From NCBI GenBank assembly GCA_014859095.1, contig JACUUV010000002.1, forward strand, positions 94,376 to 158,375: a DNA stretch of 64,000 nt, given 5' to 3'. This stretch comes from Clostridia bacterium. GTDB taxonomy: Bacteria; Bacillota; Clostridia; Peptostreptococcales; Acidaminobacteraceae. The notes under the pieces were generated by a model. That model saw nothing but the letters and a program-made list of their open reading frames with translations, was not told where the DNA came from and ran no database searches. Of this stretch, positions 9,061 through 18,278 are shown piece after piece; within the stretch, counting starts at the first letter, position 1; each line of letters starts with the position of its first letter. The position numbers were made by a program, and so were the translations under genes.

Positions 9061-9873
9061 TTGAAAGGTTATAAAAAAATCAAACTCCATGGTTTCAACA
9101 ACCTCACAAAGACATTGAGCTTTAACATTTATGACATTTGTTATACGCGAACAACAGAAGATCGAATCAAATACATTGAATACATCGATGAACAATACAA
9201 TTCAGAGCGTTTGACGAAAATACTACAGGATGTCACCAAAATGATCGGAGCCCATGTACTTAATGTTGCAAAACAAGATTATGATCCACAAGGTGCAAGT
9301 GTCACAATTCTTATTTCCGAAGAGGAAGTACCGGATGATGCCGTTGATTCATCTTGCAACAAAGGCGTTTTGGTCAATGTACCTCAGCATGTTGTCGGCC
9401 ATTTGGACAAAAGTCATTTGACGGTCCATACTTATCCTGAATACCATCCTGAAAATGGCATCAGTACGTTCAGAGTGGATATCGATGTCTCGACTTGTGG
9501 TCAGATTTCTCCACTTAAAGCGCTCAATTATCTTATTGACAGCTTTGACTCGGACATCATTACTGCGGATTATCGTGTAAGAGGATTTACAAGAGATGCC
9601 ACTGGTCAAAAGTTATTCATTGACCACAACATCAATTCCATCCAAAATTTCATTGCCAAAAGAACCCTGAACAAATATCAGTTGATCGATGTCAACGTTT
9701 ATCAGGAAAATATATTCCACATAAAAATGATGTTGAAGAATTTCGAACTCAACAACTATCTTTTTGCTGTTTCAAAAGATGAATTGCCACCTAAAGACCA
9801 AAGAGAAATCATGACAAAACTCAAAAAAGAAATGGCAGAAATCTATTATGGAAGAAACATCAGCAAAAACTAA
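9061..9873 (+). CDS. speD: S-adenosylmethionine decarboxylase proenzyme, E. coli-type
   Basis: Makes decarboxylated SAM, the aminopropyl donor for spermidine. At 270 residues it resembles the long enterobacterial SpeD rather than the roughly 125-residue class found in Bacillus. The N terminus [46 protein letters not shown] and the C-terminal EIYYGRN are all strongly conserved in that class. Self-cleavage that creates the pyruvoyl group would occur at Lys-Ser in [13 protein letters not shown]. The start is TTG 9061, supported by AAGGAGGG upstream. It is the first gene of a four-gene polyamine cluster. Confidence 0.94.
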   Translation: MKGYKKIKLHGFNNLTKTLSFNIYDICYTRTTEDRIKYIEYIDEQYNSERLTKILQDVTKMIGAHVLNVAKQDYDPQGASVTILISEEEVPDDAVDSSCNKGVLVNVPQHVVGHLDKSHLTVHTYPEYHPENGISTFRVDIDVSTCGQISPLKALNYLIDSFDSDIITADYRVRGFTRDATGQKLFIDHNINSIQNFIAKRTLNKYQLIDVNVYQENIFHIKMMLKNFELNNYLFAVSKDELPPKDQREIMTKLKKEMAEIYYGRNISKN

Positions 9874-9897
9874 ACACCCTGTAAAAGGAGGTTATTA

Positions 9898-11343
9898 ATG
9901 TTTGACCATAAGAAAACACCGGTCTTTACCGCTATGCAAGAATACCGAGACCGCAAAGTGATTCCATTTGACGTCCCTGGTCACAAGCATGGTCGCGGAC
10001 TGAAAGAATACAAGGATTATTTTGGCGATGCCATGTTGGAACTGGATGTTAACTCCATGAAACCTTTGGATTTCCTGGGAAATCCCATTGGTGTCATCAA
10101 AGAATCAGAAGAATTGCTGGCCGACGCTTTCGGTGCCGATCAGGGATATTTCATTGTCAATGGTACATCTTTTGCCGTTCAAGTCATGATTATGGCAGCA
10201 GTCCGCAGTGGCGACAAGATCATTCTACCGAGAAACGTTCACAAATCCGCTATCAACGCACTCATCTTATGTGGTGCTTTGCCTGTATATATGGAACCTG
10301 AAATCGATGAGGAAATGGGCGTATCCCATAACATCACACTTAATGCTCTTGAAAGAGCCTACAATGCTCATCCGGATGCAAAAGCAGTATTTATAATCAA
10401 CCCGACCTATTATGGGGCTGTATGCGATCTCAAAACCGTTGTCGACTATTGCCATTCCAGAGACATGTTGGTTCTTGTTGACGAGGCTCATGGTACGCAT
10501 TTCCATTTCAATGACGCATTTCCACTCAGTGGCATGCAGGCAGGAGCAGACGTCTCCGCTGTCAGTCTTCACAAAACCGGCGGATCATTGACGCAAAGTT
10601 CCGCACTGCTCGTGAATGATCGGGTTATTGACGGTCATTATGTTCGAAAAATCATCAACCTCATGCAGACCACAAGTCCCTCTTATCTGCTTATGGGGTC
10701 ACTGGATGTCGCCAGAAAACAGCTGGTACTTCATGGAGAAGCGATGCTGAACCATATAATAGATGTGGCTGAGTACGCACGCAAAAAAATCAATGCCATA
10801 CCCGGATGCTATGCCATCGGACGTGAAGCCGTCGGCAATCCAGGCATTTATAATTTCGACCCCACAAAGCTCAGTGTGACCACCAGGAACATGGGACTCA
10901 ATGGCATGGAGCTTTATGATTTGCTTCGTGACGATTACAATATTCAAATGGAGACTGGTGACATATTTAACTCACTGGCTATTTTAAGCCTCGGAGATGA
11001 CTACGATCATGTGGATGCATTGATCGATGCCCTCACCGATATCCAAAAAAAATGCCAAGGCGAACGAATCGAGTATAAAAAAATAGATTTGCATTACCCT
11101 GAAGTGGTATTAACACCTAGAGAAGCATTCTACGCTGAAAAGGTTGTTTTACTTCTGGAGGATACTGCAGGAAGAATCAGCGGCGAATCGCTGATGAGTT
11201 ACCCACCTGGCATTCCCGTCGTAAGTTACGGCGAGCTTATCAATAACTCAGTCATCGAACAAATCAAGCTTTTCAAATCTTCCCACGGTATCATCACCGG
11301 CATGGAAGATCCTGAGGCAAACACCATTAAAGTCATTAAGTGA
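9898..11343 (+). CDS. speA: Arginine decarboxylase (Orn/Lys/Arg decarboxylase family)
   Basis: PLP-dependent fold-type I decarboxylase of 481 residues, the size of Bacillus-type biosynthetic SpeA. Key regions are PFDVPGHKHGRG near residue 22, NGTSFAVQ near 90, DEAHGTHFHF near 198 and the PLP-lysine motif SLHKTGGSLTQS near 222. Family members may act on ornithine, lysine or arginine. The presence of agmatinase (speB) in the same operon argues for arginine giving agmatine. The start has AAAGGAGG upstream. Its TGA stop lies 14 nt before the speE start codon. Confidence 0.92.
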   Translation: MFDHKKTPVFTAMQEYRDRKVIPFDVPGHKHGRGLKEYKDYFGDAMLELDVNSMKPLDFLGNPIGVIKESEELLADAFGADQGYFIVNGTSFAVQVMIMAAVRSGDKIILPRNVHKSAINALILCGALPVYMEPEIDEEMGVSHNITLNALERAYNAHPDAKAVFIINPTYYGAVCDLKTVVDYCHSRDMLVLVDEAHGTHFHFNDAFPLSGMQAGADVSAVSLHKTGGSLTQSSALLVNDRVIDGHYVRKIINLMQTTSPSYLLMGSLDVARKQLVLHGEAMLNHIIDVAEYARKKINAIPGCYAIGREAVGNPGIYNFDPTKLSVTTRNMGLNGMELYDLLRDDYNIQMETGDIFNSLAILSLGDDYDHVDALIDALTDIQKKCQGERIEYKKIDLHYPEVVLTPREAFYAEKVVLLLEDTAGRISGESLMSYPPGIPVVSYGELINNSVIEQIKLFKSSHGIITGMEDPEANTIKVIK

Positions 11344-11357
11344 CTAAGGAGGTAAAA

Positions 11358-12203
11358 ATGGAACTTTGGTACACAGAAAAACACACGGATACCGTTGACT
11401 TTTCAATTAAAGTCAAAAAACACTTTTACTCTGAAACGAGCCCGTTTCAACAAATTGATTTCTTTGAATCCGAAGAATTCGGCACATTTTTCACACTTGA
11501 CGGTCTCATGATGGTCAACGAAAAAGACGAATTTGTCTATCACGATATGATCACACACGTCGCAATGGCGACCAATCCCGACATTAAGCGCGTACTTGTC
11601 ATAGGCGGTGGCGACGGTGGTACCGTCAGAGAGCTTACCAGATACCCGCATATCGAGAAAATCGATATGGTTGAAATTGACGAAATGGTTGTTCGTGCAT
11701 GTGAGAAGTATCTTCCAATCACATCATCAAAACTGACCGATACAAGAGTGAGCCTTTATTTCGAAGACGGATTGAAGTTCATTCATGGAAAAGAAAATGT
11801 CTATGATCTGATTTTAGTGGACTCCACGGATCCAATCGGTCCTGGTGAAGGTCTTTTTTCTGAAGCCTTCTACAACGATTGTTATGCAGCGCTTTCTGAA
11901 AACGGCATTTTGATCAACCAACATGAAAGTCCATATTATCCAAGCTATGCCCGTGAAATGAAACGTTCACATTCAAAGATAAAAAAGTTATTCCCGATCA
12001 GTCAGGTTTATCAATTCCATATGCCGACATATCCATCCGGTCATTGGCTTTTTGGTTTCGCATCGAAAAGACTCGATCCAATCAAGGATTTCAAACCCGA
12101 AATATGGTCAGAACTTGGCATAGAGACCAAATACTACAACACTGATTTGCATGTAGGCTGTTTCGCACTCCCTACTTTCGTAAAAAAAATGCTAGAAGAA
12201 TAG
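11358..12203 (+). CDS. speE: Spermidine synthase
   Basis: Transfers an aminopropyl group from decarboxylated SAM to putrescine. It has 281 residues. The family signature around GGGDGGTVRELTRY (about residues 80-93) is followed by VEIDEMVV. The catalytic DSTDPIGPGEGLF lies near 155, and PTYPSGHWLFGFAS is near the C terminus. The ORF-track start at 11340 overlaps the speA stop and precedes the ribosome binding site AAGGAGG, so ATG 11358 is chosen. It is in operon with speD, speA and speB. Confidence 0.95.
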   Translation: MELWYTEKHTDTVDFSIKVKKHFYSETSPFQQIDFFESEEFGTFFTLDGLMMVNEKDEFVYHDMITHVAMATNPDIKRVLVIGGGDGGTVRELTRYPHIEKIDMVEIDEMVVRACEKYLPITSSKLTDTRVSLYFEDGLKFIHGKENVYDLILVDSTDPIGPGEGLFSEAFYNDCYAALSENGILINQHESPYYPSYAREMKRSHSKIKKLFPISQVYQFHMPTYPSGHWLFGFASKRLDPIKDFKPEIWSELGIETKYYNTDLHVGCFALPTFVKKMLEE

Positions 12204-12212
12204 GAGTTTACA

Positions 12213-13061
12213 ATGCACTCGAATATCCATACTTTTATTGGTTGTGATGCTTCATTTGAAGAATCGCAACTCATCATTTTCGGAGCTCCCTTCGATTCGA
12301 CCACCTCATTCAGACCCGGTACGCGATTCGCACCGGATTACATCAGAATGGACTCTTTTGGTCTGGAAACATACAGCCCATACAATGAAAAGGATTTGAC
12401 TGATTATGCCCTTACCGACATCGGCAATCTGGATTTGCCTTTCGGCAATGCTGAAAAATCTCTCCAAATCATTGAGGACACCACGACGGAAATTCTCACG
12501 GCAGGAAAGAAACCTTTTCTAATCGGAGGAGAACATCTCGTTTCACTTGGCTCAATCCGAGCGGCATACAAGAAATATCCTAACATGAAACTATTGCACT
12601 TTGATGCACATGCAGACCTCCGTGACCAATATATGGGCGAACCTCTTTCCCACTCCGCTGTCATCAGACGCTCTTGGGACTTCATGGGCGACGGCACCAT
12701 ATTCCAGTTCGGAATCCGTTCCGGGGAAAGAGCTGAGTTTGAATGGGCGAAATCTCATACCCATCTCGAAAAATTCGGTTATGAGACATTGAAATCGGTT
12801 GTTGACTCGATAGGAAGCGATGATCCGGTTTACATCACCATTGATCTCGATGTATTTGATCCTTCCATCTTTTCCGGAACAGGCACACCTGAACCGGGTG
12901 GCTTGTTCTTCAGTGACATGATCAAGATTCTGAAAACCATCACCGGTCTCAATATCATTGGAGCCGATGTGGTGGAATTATCTCCTCATTACGACCAGAC
13001 CGGTGTCAGTACAGCAACGGCGTGCAAAGTCATAAGAGAGCTCATGCTCGCTATGTTATAA
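12213..13061 (+). CDS. speB: Agmatinase
   Basis: Hydrolyses agmatine to putrescine and urea. This is a 282-residue ureohydrolase with the binuclear Mn site motifs GGEHLVSLGS near residue 109, HFDAHADLRDQY near 130, and TIDLDVFDPSIFSGTGTPEP near 209-228. It is the last gene of the speD-A-E-B operon and ends directly at a terminator hairpin. With speA upstream, agmatine is the expected substrate rather than arginine or formiminoglutamate. Confidence 0.94.
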   Translation: MHSNIHTFIGCDASFEESQLIIFGAPFDSTTSFRPGTRFAPDYIRMDSFGLETYSPYNEKDLTDYALTDIGNLDLPFGNAEKSLQIIEDTTTEILTAGKKPFLIGGEHLVSLGSIRAAYKKYPNMKLLHFDAHADLRDQYMGEPLSHSAVIRRSWDFMGDGTIFQFGIRSGERAEFEWAKSHTHLEKFGYETLKSVVDSIGSDDPVYITIDLDVFDPSIFSGTGTPEPGGLFFSDMIKILKTITGLNIIGADVVELSPHYDQTGVSTATACKVIRELMLAML

Positions 13062-13097
13062 AAAAATAAGAACTTGCGAAAGCAAGTTCTTATTTTT
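13062..13097 (+). terminator. Terminator after speB
   Basis: A 16-bp perfect stem, AAAAATAAGAACTTGC with a GAAA loop, begins at the base after the speB stop codon. The right arm ends in five T residues. Confidence 0.85.
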
Positions 13098-13107
13098 CGC
13101 AAAACAA

Positions 13108-13135
13108 AAGCCAAAAGTGCAAACACTCTTGGCTT
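13108..13135 (-). terminator. Terminator of the SpoVB-like gene, copy of a repeated hairpin
   Basis: Read on the minus strand, AAGCCAAGAGTG, a TTTG loop and CACTTTTGGCTT form a 12-bp stem with one G-T pair, beginning inside the TAA stop codon and followed by T-rich sequence. It matches the hairpin at 57748-57777 at all but three positions. Confidence 0.8.
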
Positions 13136-14666
13136 ATTGACCTAAATTTTCAAAATCCTGTTTGATGATCACTTTGAACAAATAAATGGACACCACATAA
13201 ACCAGTACGGCCGCAAATATTGAAATCAGCAAATTCAGTCTCATAGGAAGCGTTCCTTCGAGTCTGCCAAACAAGCTTGTCGCGGATATGATCATGAGAG
13301 CGTTGCTGAGAAGCGTGAGCCCGATTTTCTTCATAGTCTGATAATCTGGTGGCTGAATCCTATAAACCCGCCACAGATTCAGTACAGCAGCCACAGCGTA
13401 TGCAAGCAAAGTTGAAATTGCTGCACCATTGATGTTTATTGATGGTGTGCCGATCAACACATAAGCGGCGATTACTTTGACAATTGCTCCGATCAAAAGG
13501 TGTCTGACAGGTCTCTTGTATTCATTGAGTCCTTGCAAGATGCTCGTCGTAGCCAGATAAAGCGATAGAAATACGATCGAGAGCCCGAGAATTGATAACA
13601 CCGATGCCGCACCCATTGCAACATCAACTTTTGATGGATATAGGAAAAGTAATATTTGTTCAGAAAATGCCGCTATGCCAAGCCCCATTGGAAGACCGAG
13701 CAGTACTGAAAGTAAAATGCCGAACTGAATCTGATGGGGCAGTTCCGGACTTCGTCTCGTGAAACTTTTGGTCACCATTGGAAGCAAACTCACCTGAAGT
13801 GCTGAGAATACCACTTGTGACAGATTAATGATCGGTGCGGAATAGAATGATACAAAAGAATACATGATCGCCGATTCGGCGGCATATCCTATTTGACCGA
13901 GTCTCCAGATTACAAGCACCCCGTCGATCATGGAAAGCAGCGGCATGATTGAAGCGCCCATAGCAAGTGGCAACACCAATTTTCCGATTTTCTTCATCAC
14001 CGCACGAACATCTTTTACTTTATGTTTTCCTCCAGGATGAAATTTCCTGAATTTGACTACTACATATGCCCAACTGGATAGAGCTCCGAAAGCGGCTCCT
14101 GATGTTCCAGCGGCAGCCAGCATACTGTCACCTAAAGACAATCCTGCAAATATGACTACAAGCGCCAGTCCAAAAGTCACTCGACCGATCTGTTCAATCA
14201 ATTGTGACACACCATAAATCTGCAATCTCTGCTCACCTTGAAAGAAGCCCCTATAGCTCGCATTGATCGCCACAAAATACGAGGCGACCCCCAGCACATA
14301 AAATGAATACGTGCTTTCCGGGAACCCCAGAGCTCCGGATATGATTTTTGCAAACCCAATCAGAAAAAGTGCGGTAAACAGACCAAAAAAATTCATCAGC
14401 ATTTTTGCTACCGACAAAACGTCGAGTCCCGATGAGATGTCATCGTTCGCAACGGCTTCAGCCGTCAATTTTGCAATTACAGCAGGGATCGCAGCTGATG
14501 AGAGTACGATCAGCATGTTGTACCACGGATATGCAAGCGAATAATACGCTACCGCGTCTTCTGTCATAAACACAGCAAGAGGGACACGATAAAGTGCCCC
14601 AATAATTTTGATCAATATGCCGATGATGCCTAATATTCCTAAATTTCTTGCGAATTTATTTTTCAT
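13134..14666 (-). CDS. Polysaccharide/lipid flippase of the SpoVB/PST family
   Basis: Integral membrane protein of 510 residues with roughly 14 hydrophobic segments. It is a MOP-superfamily member typified by B. subtilis SpoVB, YtgP and YabM, which move lipid-linked cell-wall precursors across the membrane. The N-terminal LGIIGILIKIIGALYRVPLA and YSLAYPWYNMLIVLSSAAIPAV are characteristic of this family. The start is ATG 14666. It is convergent with speB and ends in its own terminator. It is not in an obvious sporulation operon, so whether it serves the spore cortex or vegetative peptidoglycan cannot be told. Confidence 0.85.
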   Translation of the reverse strand: MKNKFARNLGILGIIGILIKIIGALYRVPLAVFMTEDAVAYYSLAYPWYNMLIVLSSAAIPAVIAKLTAEAVANDDISSGLDVLSVAKMLMNFFGLFTALFLIGFAKIISGALGFPESTYSFYVLGVASYFVAINASYRGFFQGEQRLQIYGVSQLIEQIGRVTFGLALVVIFAGLSLGDSMLAAAGTSGAAFGALSSWAYVVVKFRKFHPGGKHKVKDVRAVMKKIGKLVLPLAMGASIMPLLSMIDGVLVIWRLGQIGYAAESAIMYSFVSFYSAPIINLSQVVFSALQVSLLPMVTKSFTRRSPELPHQIQFGILLSVLLGLPMGLGIAAFSEQILLFLYPSKVDVAMGAASVLSILGLSIVFLSLYLATTSILQGLNEYKRPVRHLLIGAIVKVIAAYVLIGTPSININGAAISTLLAYAVAAVLNLWRVYRIQPPDYQTMKKIGLTLLSNALMIISATSLFGRLEGTLPMRLNLLISIFAAVLVYVVSIYLFKVIIKQDFENLGQ

Positions 14667-14730
14667 TAGTATGTCTCCAGTCAGTAATCTTTCAATATTA
14701 TATCACAGATTTACTCAGGAGCACATCAAA

Positions 14731-15690
14731 TCAATTGCCTTTTCCGCCACCTTTGTTTTTTCCATTGCCTTTGTTATCATTAGGTGATGCCGCTTTCTTT
14801 TCGGTAATTACAAACTTGGATGGTGTATTTTGTTCTTTGATCGCTTGTCCTGGTGGGACAGGTTTTTCGTTATCTATATTTTTGCTTTCTTCAACTTTTT
14901 TCTCTTGTCCAGGTGGTAAAGTAGGTTTTTCTTCCTCTTCAATTTGAGGTTCTGCATCAAGAGCAACCGGTTCTATTTCTACTGGTTCCTCTATCTTTTT
15001 CTCTTGACCTGGTGGTAAGAAGTTTTCTTTGGCCATTGCATAACGACCCAGTGACAATCCTTCACTTTTCGCATTCTTAAGTTCACTCGCTTCTCGAACT
15101 GTGGACACCAAAGTGAAATCGAAAGTGTATTCGGTCTCTTCTATTACATCCAAAATTTCAGTCATAAGCTCATCTGAGCCGGATTTGGAATTTTTTCTAT
15201 CAACCATTGCAGTTGCGAGAATCACATTATGGTTCTCATTTGTCAGATATCCCATGGCATTCGATAGTTTAATGAGCTCATTGATGACTGCATGGAGATC
15301 CTTATCTTCATTGAGCACGTAAGCTTCAAGCAGTTCATCTGCCTCGGTGTTCATCGGATCAATGCCTACGACTTTTCTGGATTCATCCACAGTGATTTGA
15401 AGACTCGGATTGATATCCAGGGAAACGACGGCATATGCAGCCGGCATAGCGATTTGAGACATCACAAGCGTCAGCAATACAAACGTGGCAACCGCAACTT
15501 GCGCCTTCAATCCAAAGACCCATCCCTTTTTTGAGGAAGGTTTTTCCACTAAATCACCTGATGTGTAAATTACATCAGCTCCGATTCTCATGGAGTCTTT
15601 TCTTTTGATGCGGTTGAAATGGCCATCACTCGTCATAACCACTGCATGAGATTCTAAAATTTCCATTATTTTGCCTTTATTGGCTCTCAT
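14731..15690 (-). CDS. rsgI: Anti-sigma-I factor RsgI-like membrane protein
   Basis: Single-pass membrane anti-sigma factor that holds SigI. The N-terminal RsgI domain (residues about 1-55: KIMEILESHAVVMTSDGHF) faces the cytoplasm. A transmembrane helix, VAVATFVLLTLVMSQIA, lies near 75-92. The extracellular part begins with the conserved PAAYAVVSLDINPSLQ region. The tail is low-complexity: three PPGQ units embedded in acidic and proline-rich sequence and a Gly/Lys/Asn-rich end. Unlike some cellulolytic clostridia there is no carbohydrate-binding module. The start is ATG 15690 after AAGGGG, overlapping sigI by 14 nt; the GTG at 15699 lies within the ribosome binding site. Confidence 0.88.
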   Translation of the reverse strand: MRANKGKIMEILESHAVVMTSDGHFNRIKRKDSMRIGADVIYTSGDLVEKPSSKKGWVFGLKAQVAVATFVLLTLVMSQIAMPAAYAVVSLDINPSLQITVDESRKVVGIDPMNTEADELLEAYVLNEDKDLHAVINELIKLSNAMGYLTNENHNVILATAMVDRKNSKSGSDELMTEILDVIEETEYTFDFTLVSTVREASELKNAKSEGLSLGRYAMAKENFLPPGQEKKIEEPVEIEPVALDAEPQIEEEEKPTLPPGQEKKVEESKNIDNEKPVPPGQAIKEQNTPSKFVITEKKAASPNDNKGNGKNKGGGKGN

Positions 15691-16348
15691 ACTCATCACC
15701 CCTTATCACATCTCCGATCCACTCTTTTATGATGGAATATTCTTTATCGAAAATCACTGCTATTGATAAAATATATTTATTGTGTAAATATACAAATCTT
15801 CTACTCTCTTTGAACAACTTGACAATATTTGAAACCGGCAACTTAAGTTCCTTATAGATATAAGTCATGAAATTTTCATTTTCAGAAATCCTCATGCCAA
15901 GCCTGATTGCCCTTTTCCTTGAATTCACATGCTTTGGGCTGACATCCACCAGATCATCGAATGTGAAACCGAATTTTTTCAAATGCTCGGTGAATTCAGC
16001 GATTTCCATGCGCATATCCACTGAATCACTCTCATCCATGATGGCTTCCATGACATCCGATTCTGAAAGCTGATACCCTTTTCGATTCTCTTTTCTCAAA
16101 AAATCAATGACTCTATTTTTGATGACTGTAGTGGCAAAAGTCTCAAATTTACTTGTTGATCCGTCATAAGCATCTATGGCATTATTCAGGGCTTCAAGGC
16201 CAATTGAATATTCCATATCATTTTCTGTGCTTATGTATCTTCCCGTGACAGATGAAACCGTGTAAATTACGAATGGAATGTGTTCTTTTATAAAAATCTC
16301 TCTAGATACGGGATCTATCTTGGCTTCTTTCGCAGATATTGAATCCAT
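15677..16348 (-). CDS. sigI: RNA polymerase sigma factor SigI
   Basis: Alternative sigma factor of 223 residues. Region 2 shows FVIYTVSSVTGRYISTENDMEYSIGLEALNNAIDAYDG followed by KFETFATTVIKNRVIDFLRKE, the typical SigI core. The C-terminal half, with VSPKHVNSRKRAIR and the ELKLPVSNIVKLFKESRRFVYLHNKYI stretch, is the SigI-specific DNA-binding region. It is translationally coupled to rsgI by a 14-nt overlap. SigI/RsgI pairs respond to heat or envelope and extracellular signals. No clear SigI-type autoregulatory promoter was identified upstream. Confidence 0.9.
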   Translation of the reverse strand: MDSISAKEAKIDPVSREIFIKEHIPFVIYTVSSVTGRYISTENDMEYSIGLEALNNAIDAYDGSTSKFETFATTVIKNRVIDFLRKENRKGYQLSESDVMEAIMDESDSVDMRMEIAEFTEHLKKFGFTFDDLVDVSPKHVNSRKRAIRLGMRISENENFMTYIYKELKLPVSNIVKLFKESRRFVYLHNKYILSIAVIFDKEYSIIKEWIGDVIRGDEYESQ

Positions 16349-16462
16349 CTAATCCTCCAATGATGATTAAGCATGACATTATGTTTCATTATATCACTGA
16401 AGTCCCATAATTGTTTTCACTAAGTTATACGTTCATAATATTAAGTTTTGGTGACACACAAA

Positions 16463-16488
16463 AAAAAACACCCGAATGGGTGAATTTT
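16463..16488 (-). terminator. Terminator after the alpha/beta hydrolase gene
   Basis: The minus strand reads TTCACCCATTCGGGTG followed by nine T residues, just past the stop of the hydrolase gene. Confidence 0.85.
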
Positions 16489-16489
16489 T

Positions 16490-17308
16490 TTATATTTTGA
16501 AGGTGCTACCGGCTGTATAGACAAATCCAATGACGCTGCTAAAAAATTCAATCGGTTTTTCATACATCGATGCATGACCGCAATTTTCTATCACAAGAAA
16601 TTTTGAATCCGGGATACACTGTGCAAGTTCTCTTTGACAAGATAATGGCGTAATGACATCCTCACTTGCCCCAATGATCAACGTAGGCACATTGAAACAC
16701 TTCAAATTTTCTCTCTCGTCATGGGTTTCAGCACTTCGAACCAGACGTATAAATCCCTCATACCATTTCTCGTCAAATAAGTGATCAAACATTTTTTCTC
16801 TCGCATCCAGCCAATCCGCCCTTGATTCATAAAATCCAGTGGAATAGATTGGTGGAATCGTTGCCTTGAAAAACGTCTTACCATCATAAGTGGATGCCGC
16901 ATGAATCCAGTTTTCACCAATCGCCCTAAGTTGTTTTCCTGTATAAGCAGTCGTATTGGCAAGAATCAAATGTTCGAGCACTCCAGGATAGCGCGTCACG
17001 AAATTCATGGCCACTTCTCCACCATAGGATATCCCCAGAAGTGTAACTCTTTTGAGCCCCAGTCCGCTGATGACATCATAAACAAGTTCCGATTGAATGG
17101 TTTGGTCATAAGTCGCGTCCAGATATTCTGACTTGCCTTGATCAAAAAAATCGACAAGAACGACTTTCATATGTTTCACCAAATAGGAGAGAAAAGGTTT
17201 CCAGCTTGCGCTGCTCATCATGATGCCATTGAGAATCATCAATGTCTTATCACTCTCACCATGAATCTCATAGTATATTTTTCCGTTTTTCGTCTCCAAA
17301 TAAGCCAT
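16490..17308 (-). CDS. Alpha/beta-fold hydrolase
   Basis: Cytoplasmic alpha/beta hydrolase of 272 residues. The nucleophile elbow GISYGG lies near 94, the oxyanion region MILNGIMMSS near 23-32, an acid candidate in IIGASEDVITPL, and the catalytic His in ENCGHASMYEKP near the C terminus. The start is ATG 17308 with AAGGGG upstream; the longer ORF-track start runs back into the upstream gene. It lies one base after the stop of a second alpha/beta hydrolase, so the two are probably co-transcribed. The substrate cannot be told. Confidence 0.8.
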   Translation of the reverse strand: MAYLETKNGKIYYEIHGESDKTLMILNGIMMSSASWKPFLSYLVKHMKVVLVDFFDQGKSEYLDATYDQTIQSELVYDVISGLGLKRVTLLGISYGGEVAMNFVTRYPGVLEHLILANTTAYTGKQLRAIGENWIHAASTYDGKTFFKATIPPIYSTGFYESRADWLDAREKMFDHLFDEKWYEGFIRLVRSAETHDERENLKCFNVPTLIIGASEDVITPLSCQRELAQCIPDSKFLVIENCGHASMYEKPIEFFSSVIGFVYTAGSTFKI

Positions 17309-17309
17309 T

Positions 17310-18197
17310 TTAGTTCCCCTTAATGATTTCAACAACTTTGTCGAGCCTGTCCACCATAGGATTGTGAGCCGAATTTTCAAGAATTTCAAGTCTGGCTATC
17401 GGTTTAAGGGCATCGTAGATGCCTTCAGCCATGGTCACAGGGACGACCAGATCCTTATCTCCCTGGACAATCACAACGGGACACTTTATTTTCGAAATTT
17501 CATTTGTACCTTGTGAATAACCATTGTGCTCACCGGATAAATTGAATCTGGTGAGTGCGTAATCCACATCAACAAGATTTCTCTGCAAAAGCATTTCTTT
17601 TATATATCGATCGTAATCCTCTTCATCTGGAGTATTCCCTGCTGTATAGATTGCCATATTCCAAAGCATCTTATAAAATTTCGCATCTCCGGACTCAAGA
17701 GCTCTCAACACTGGAGCAACTTGGATGGGATCCATTTCAATTTCATCTTTCGTCATAAGCAATTGATCGAGAAGCGGCCCACCATTTGAATCCCTTTTAA
17801 ACATAGGGTATCCTTTGATGCCGACACTTTCAAGTAAAACGATTCTTTTCACCAAATCCGGGTTGTCGCATGCGAATTGCATTGCCACACCGCCACCGGT
17901 GGACCAGCCCACCACTTCAATATCTTTCAGTCTGAGTTTCTCAACGAAAAATTCAAGATCTTCACTGAGATCTTTCAAACTATCAAAGCGCTCGTGATAA
18001 GACGAATGACCAAACCCTCTCATGTCCACCGCAAAAATCTTGAAGTCGTCGTAAAGCTCATCCATCAGTTTATCGAAATGAAGCGATGAAGACATATTGC
18101 CATGAATCAATAAAAGATTTCTCTCTCCCTTGCCACCTTCTCTATACGCCAAAACTTCATTTCTAACCTGTATTTTTTTAAACTCAAACTCTTTCAT
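17310..18197 (-). CDS. Alpha/beta-fold hydrolase
   Basis: Second member of a tandem hydrolase pair, 295 residues. It shows HGNMSSSLHFD near 33, the nucleophile elbow GWSTGGGVAMQ near 96-106, VQGDKDLVVP as acid region near 243, and NSAHNPMVDR with the catalytic His near 275. AAGGAGG precedes the ATG. It is similar in layout but clearly diverged from the downstream neighbour, so any duplication is old. It follows the liv cluster after a terminator. The substrate is unknown. Confidence 0.8.
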   Translation of the reverse strand: MKEFEFKKIQVRNEVLAYREGGKGERNLLLIHGNMSSSLHFDKLMDELYDDFKIFAVDMRGFGHSSYHERFDSLKDLSEDLEFFVEKLRLKDIEVVGWSTGGGVAMQFACDNPDLVKRIVLLESVGIKGYPMFKRDSNGGPLLDQLLMTKDEIEMDPIQVAPVLRALESGDAKFYKMLWNMAIYTAGNTPDEEDYDRYIKEMLLQRNLVDVDYALTRFNLSGEHNGYSQGTNEISKIKCPVVIVQGDKDLVVPVTMAEGIYDALKPIARLEILENSAHNPMVDRLDKVVEIIKGN

Positions 18198-18223
18198 CTA
18201 AAGACCTCCTTCATAACTTGACC

Positions 18224-18257
18224 GAAAAAAAGGGAATCGATTCAGCGACTCCCCTTT
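18224..18257 (-). terminator. Terminator after the liv binding-protein gene
   Basis: The minus strand reads AAAGGGGAGTCG, a CTGAAT loop, CGATTCCCTTT and a seven-T run. Confidence 0.85.
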
Positions 18258-18278
18258 AATCGATATCATTATACCCTA

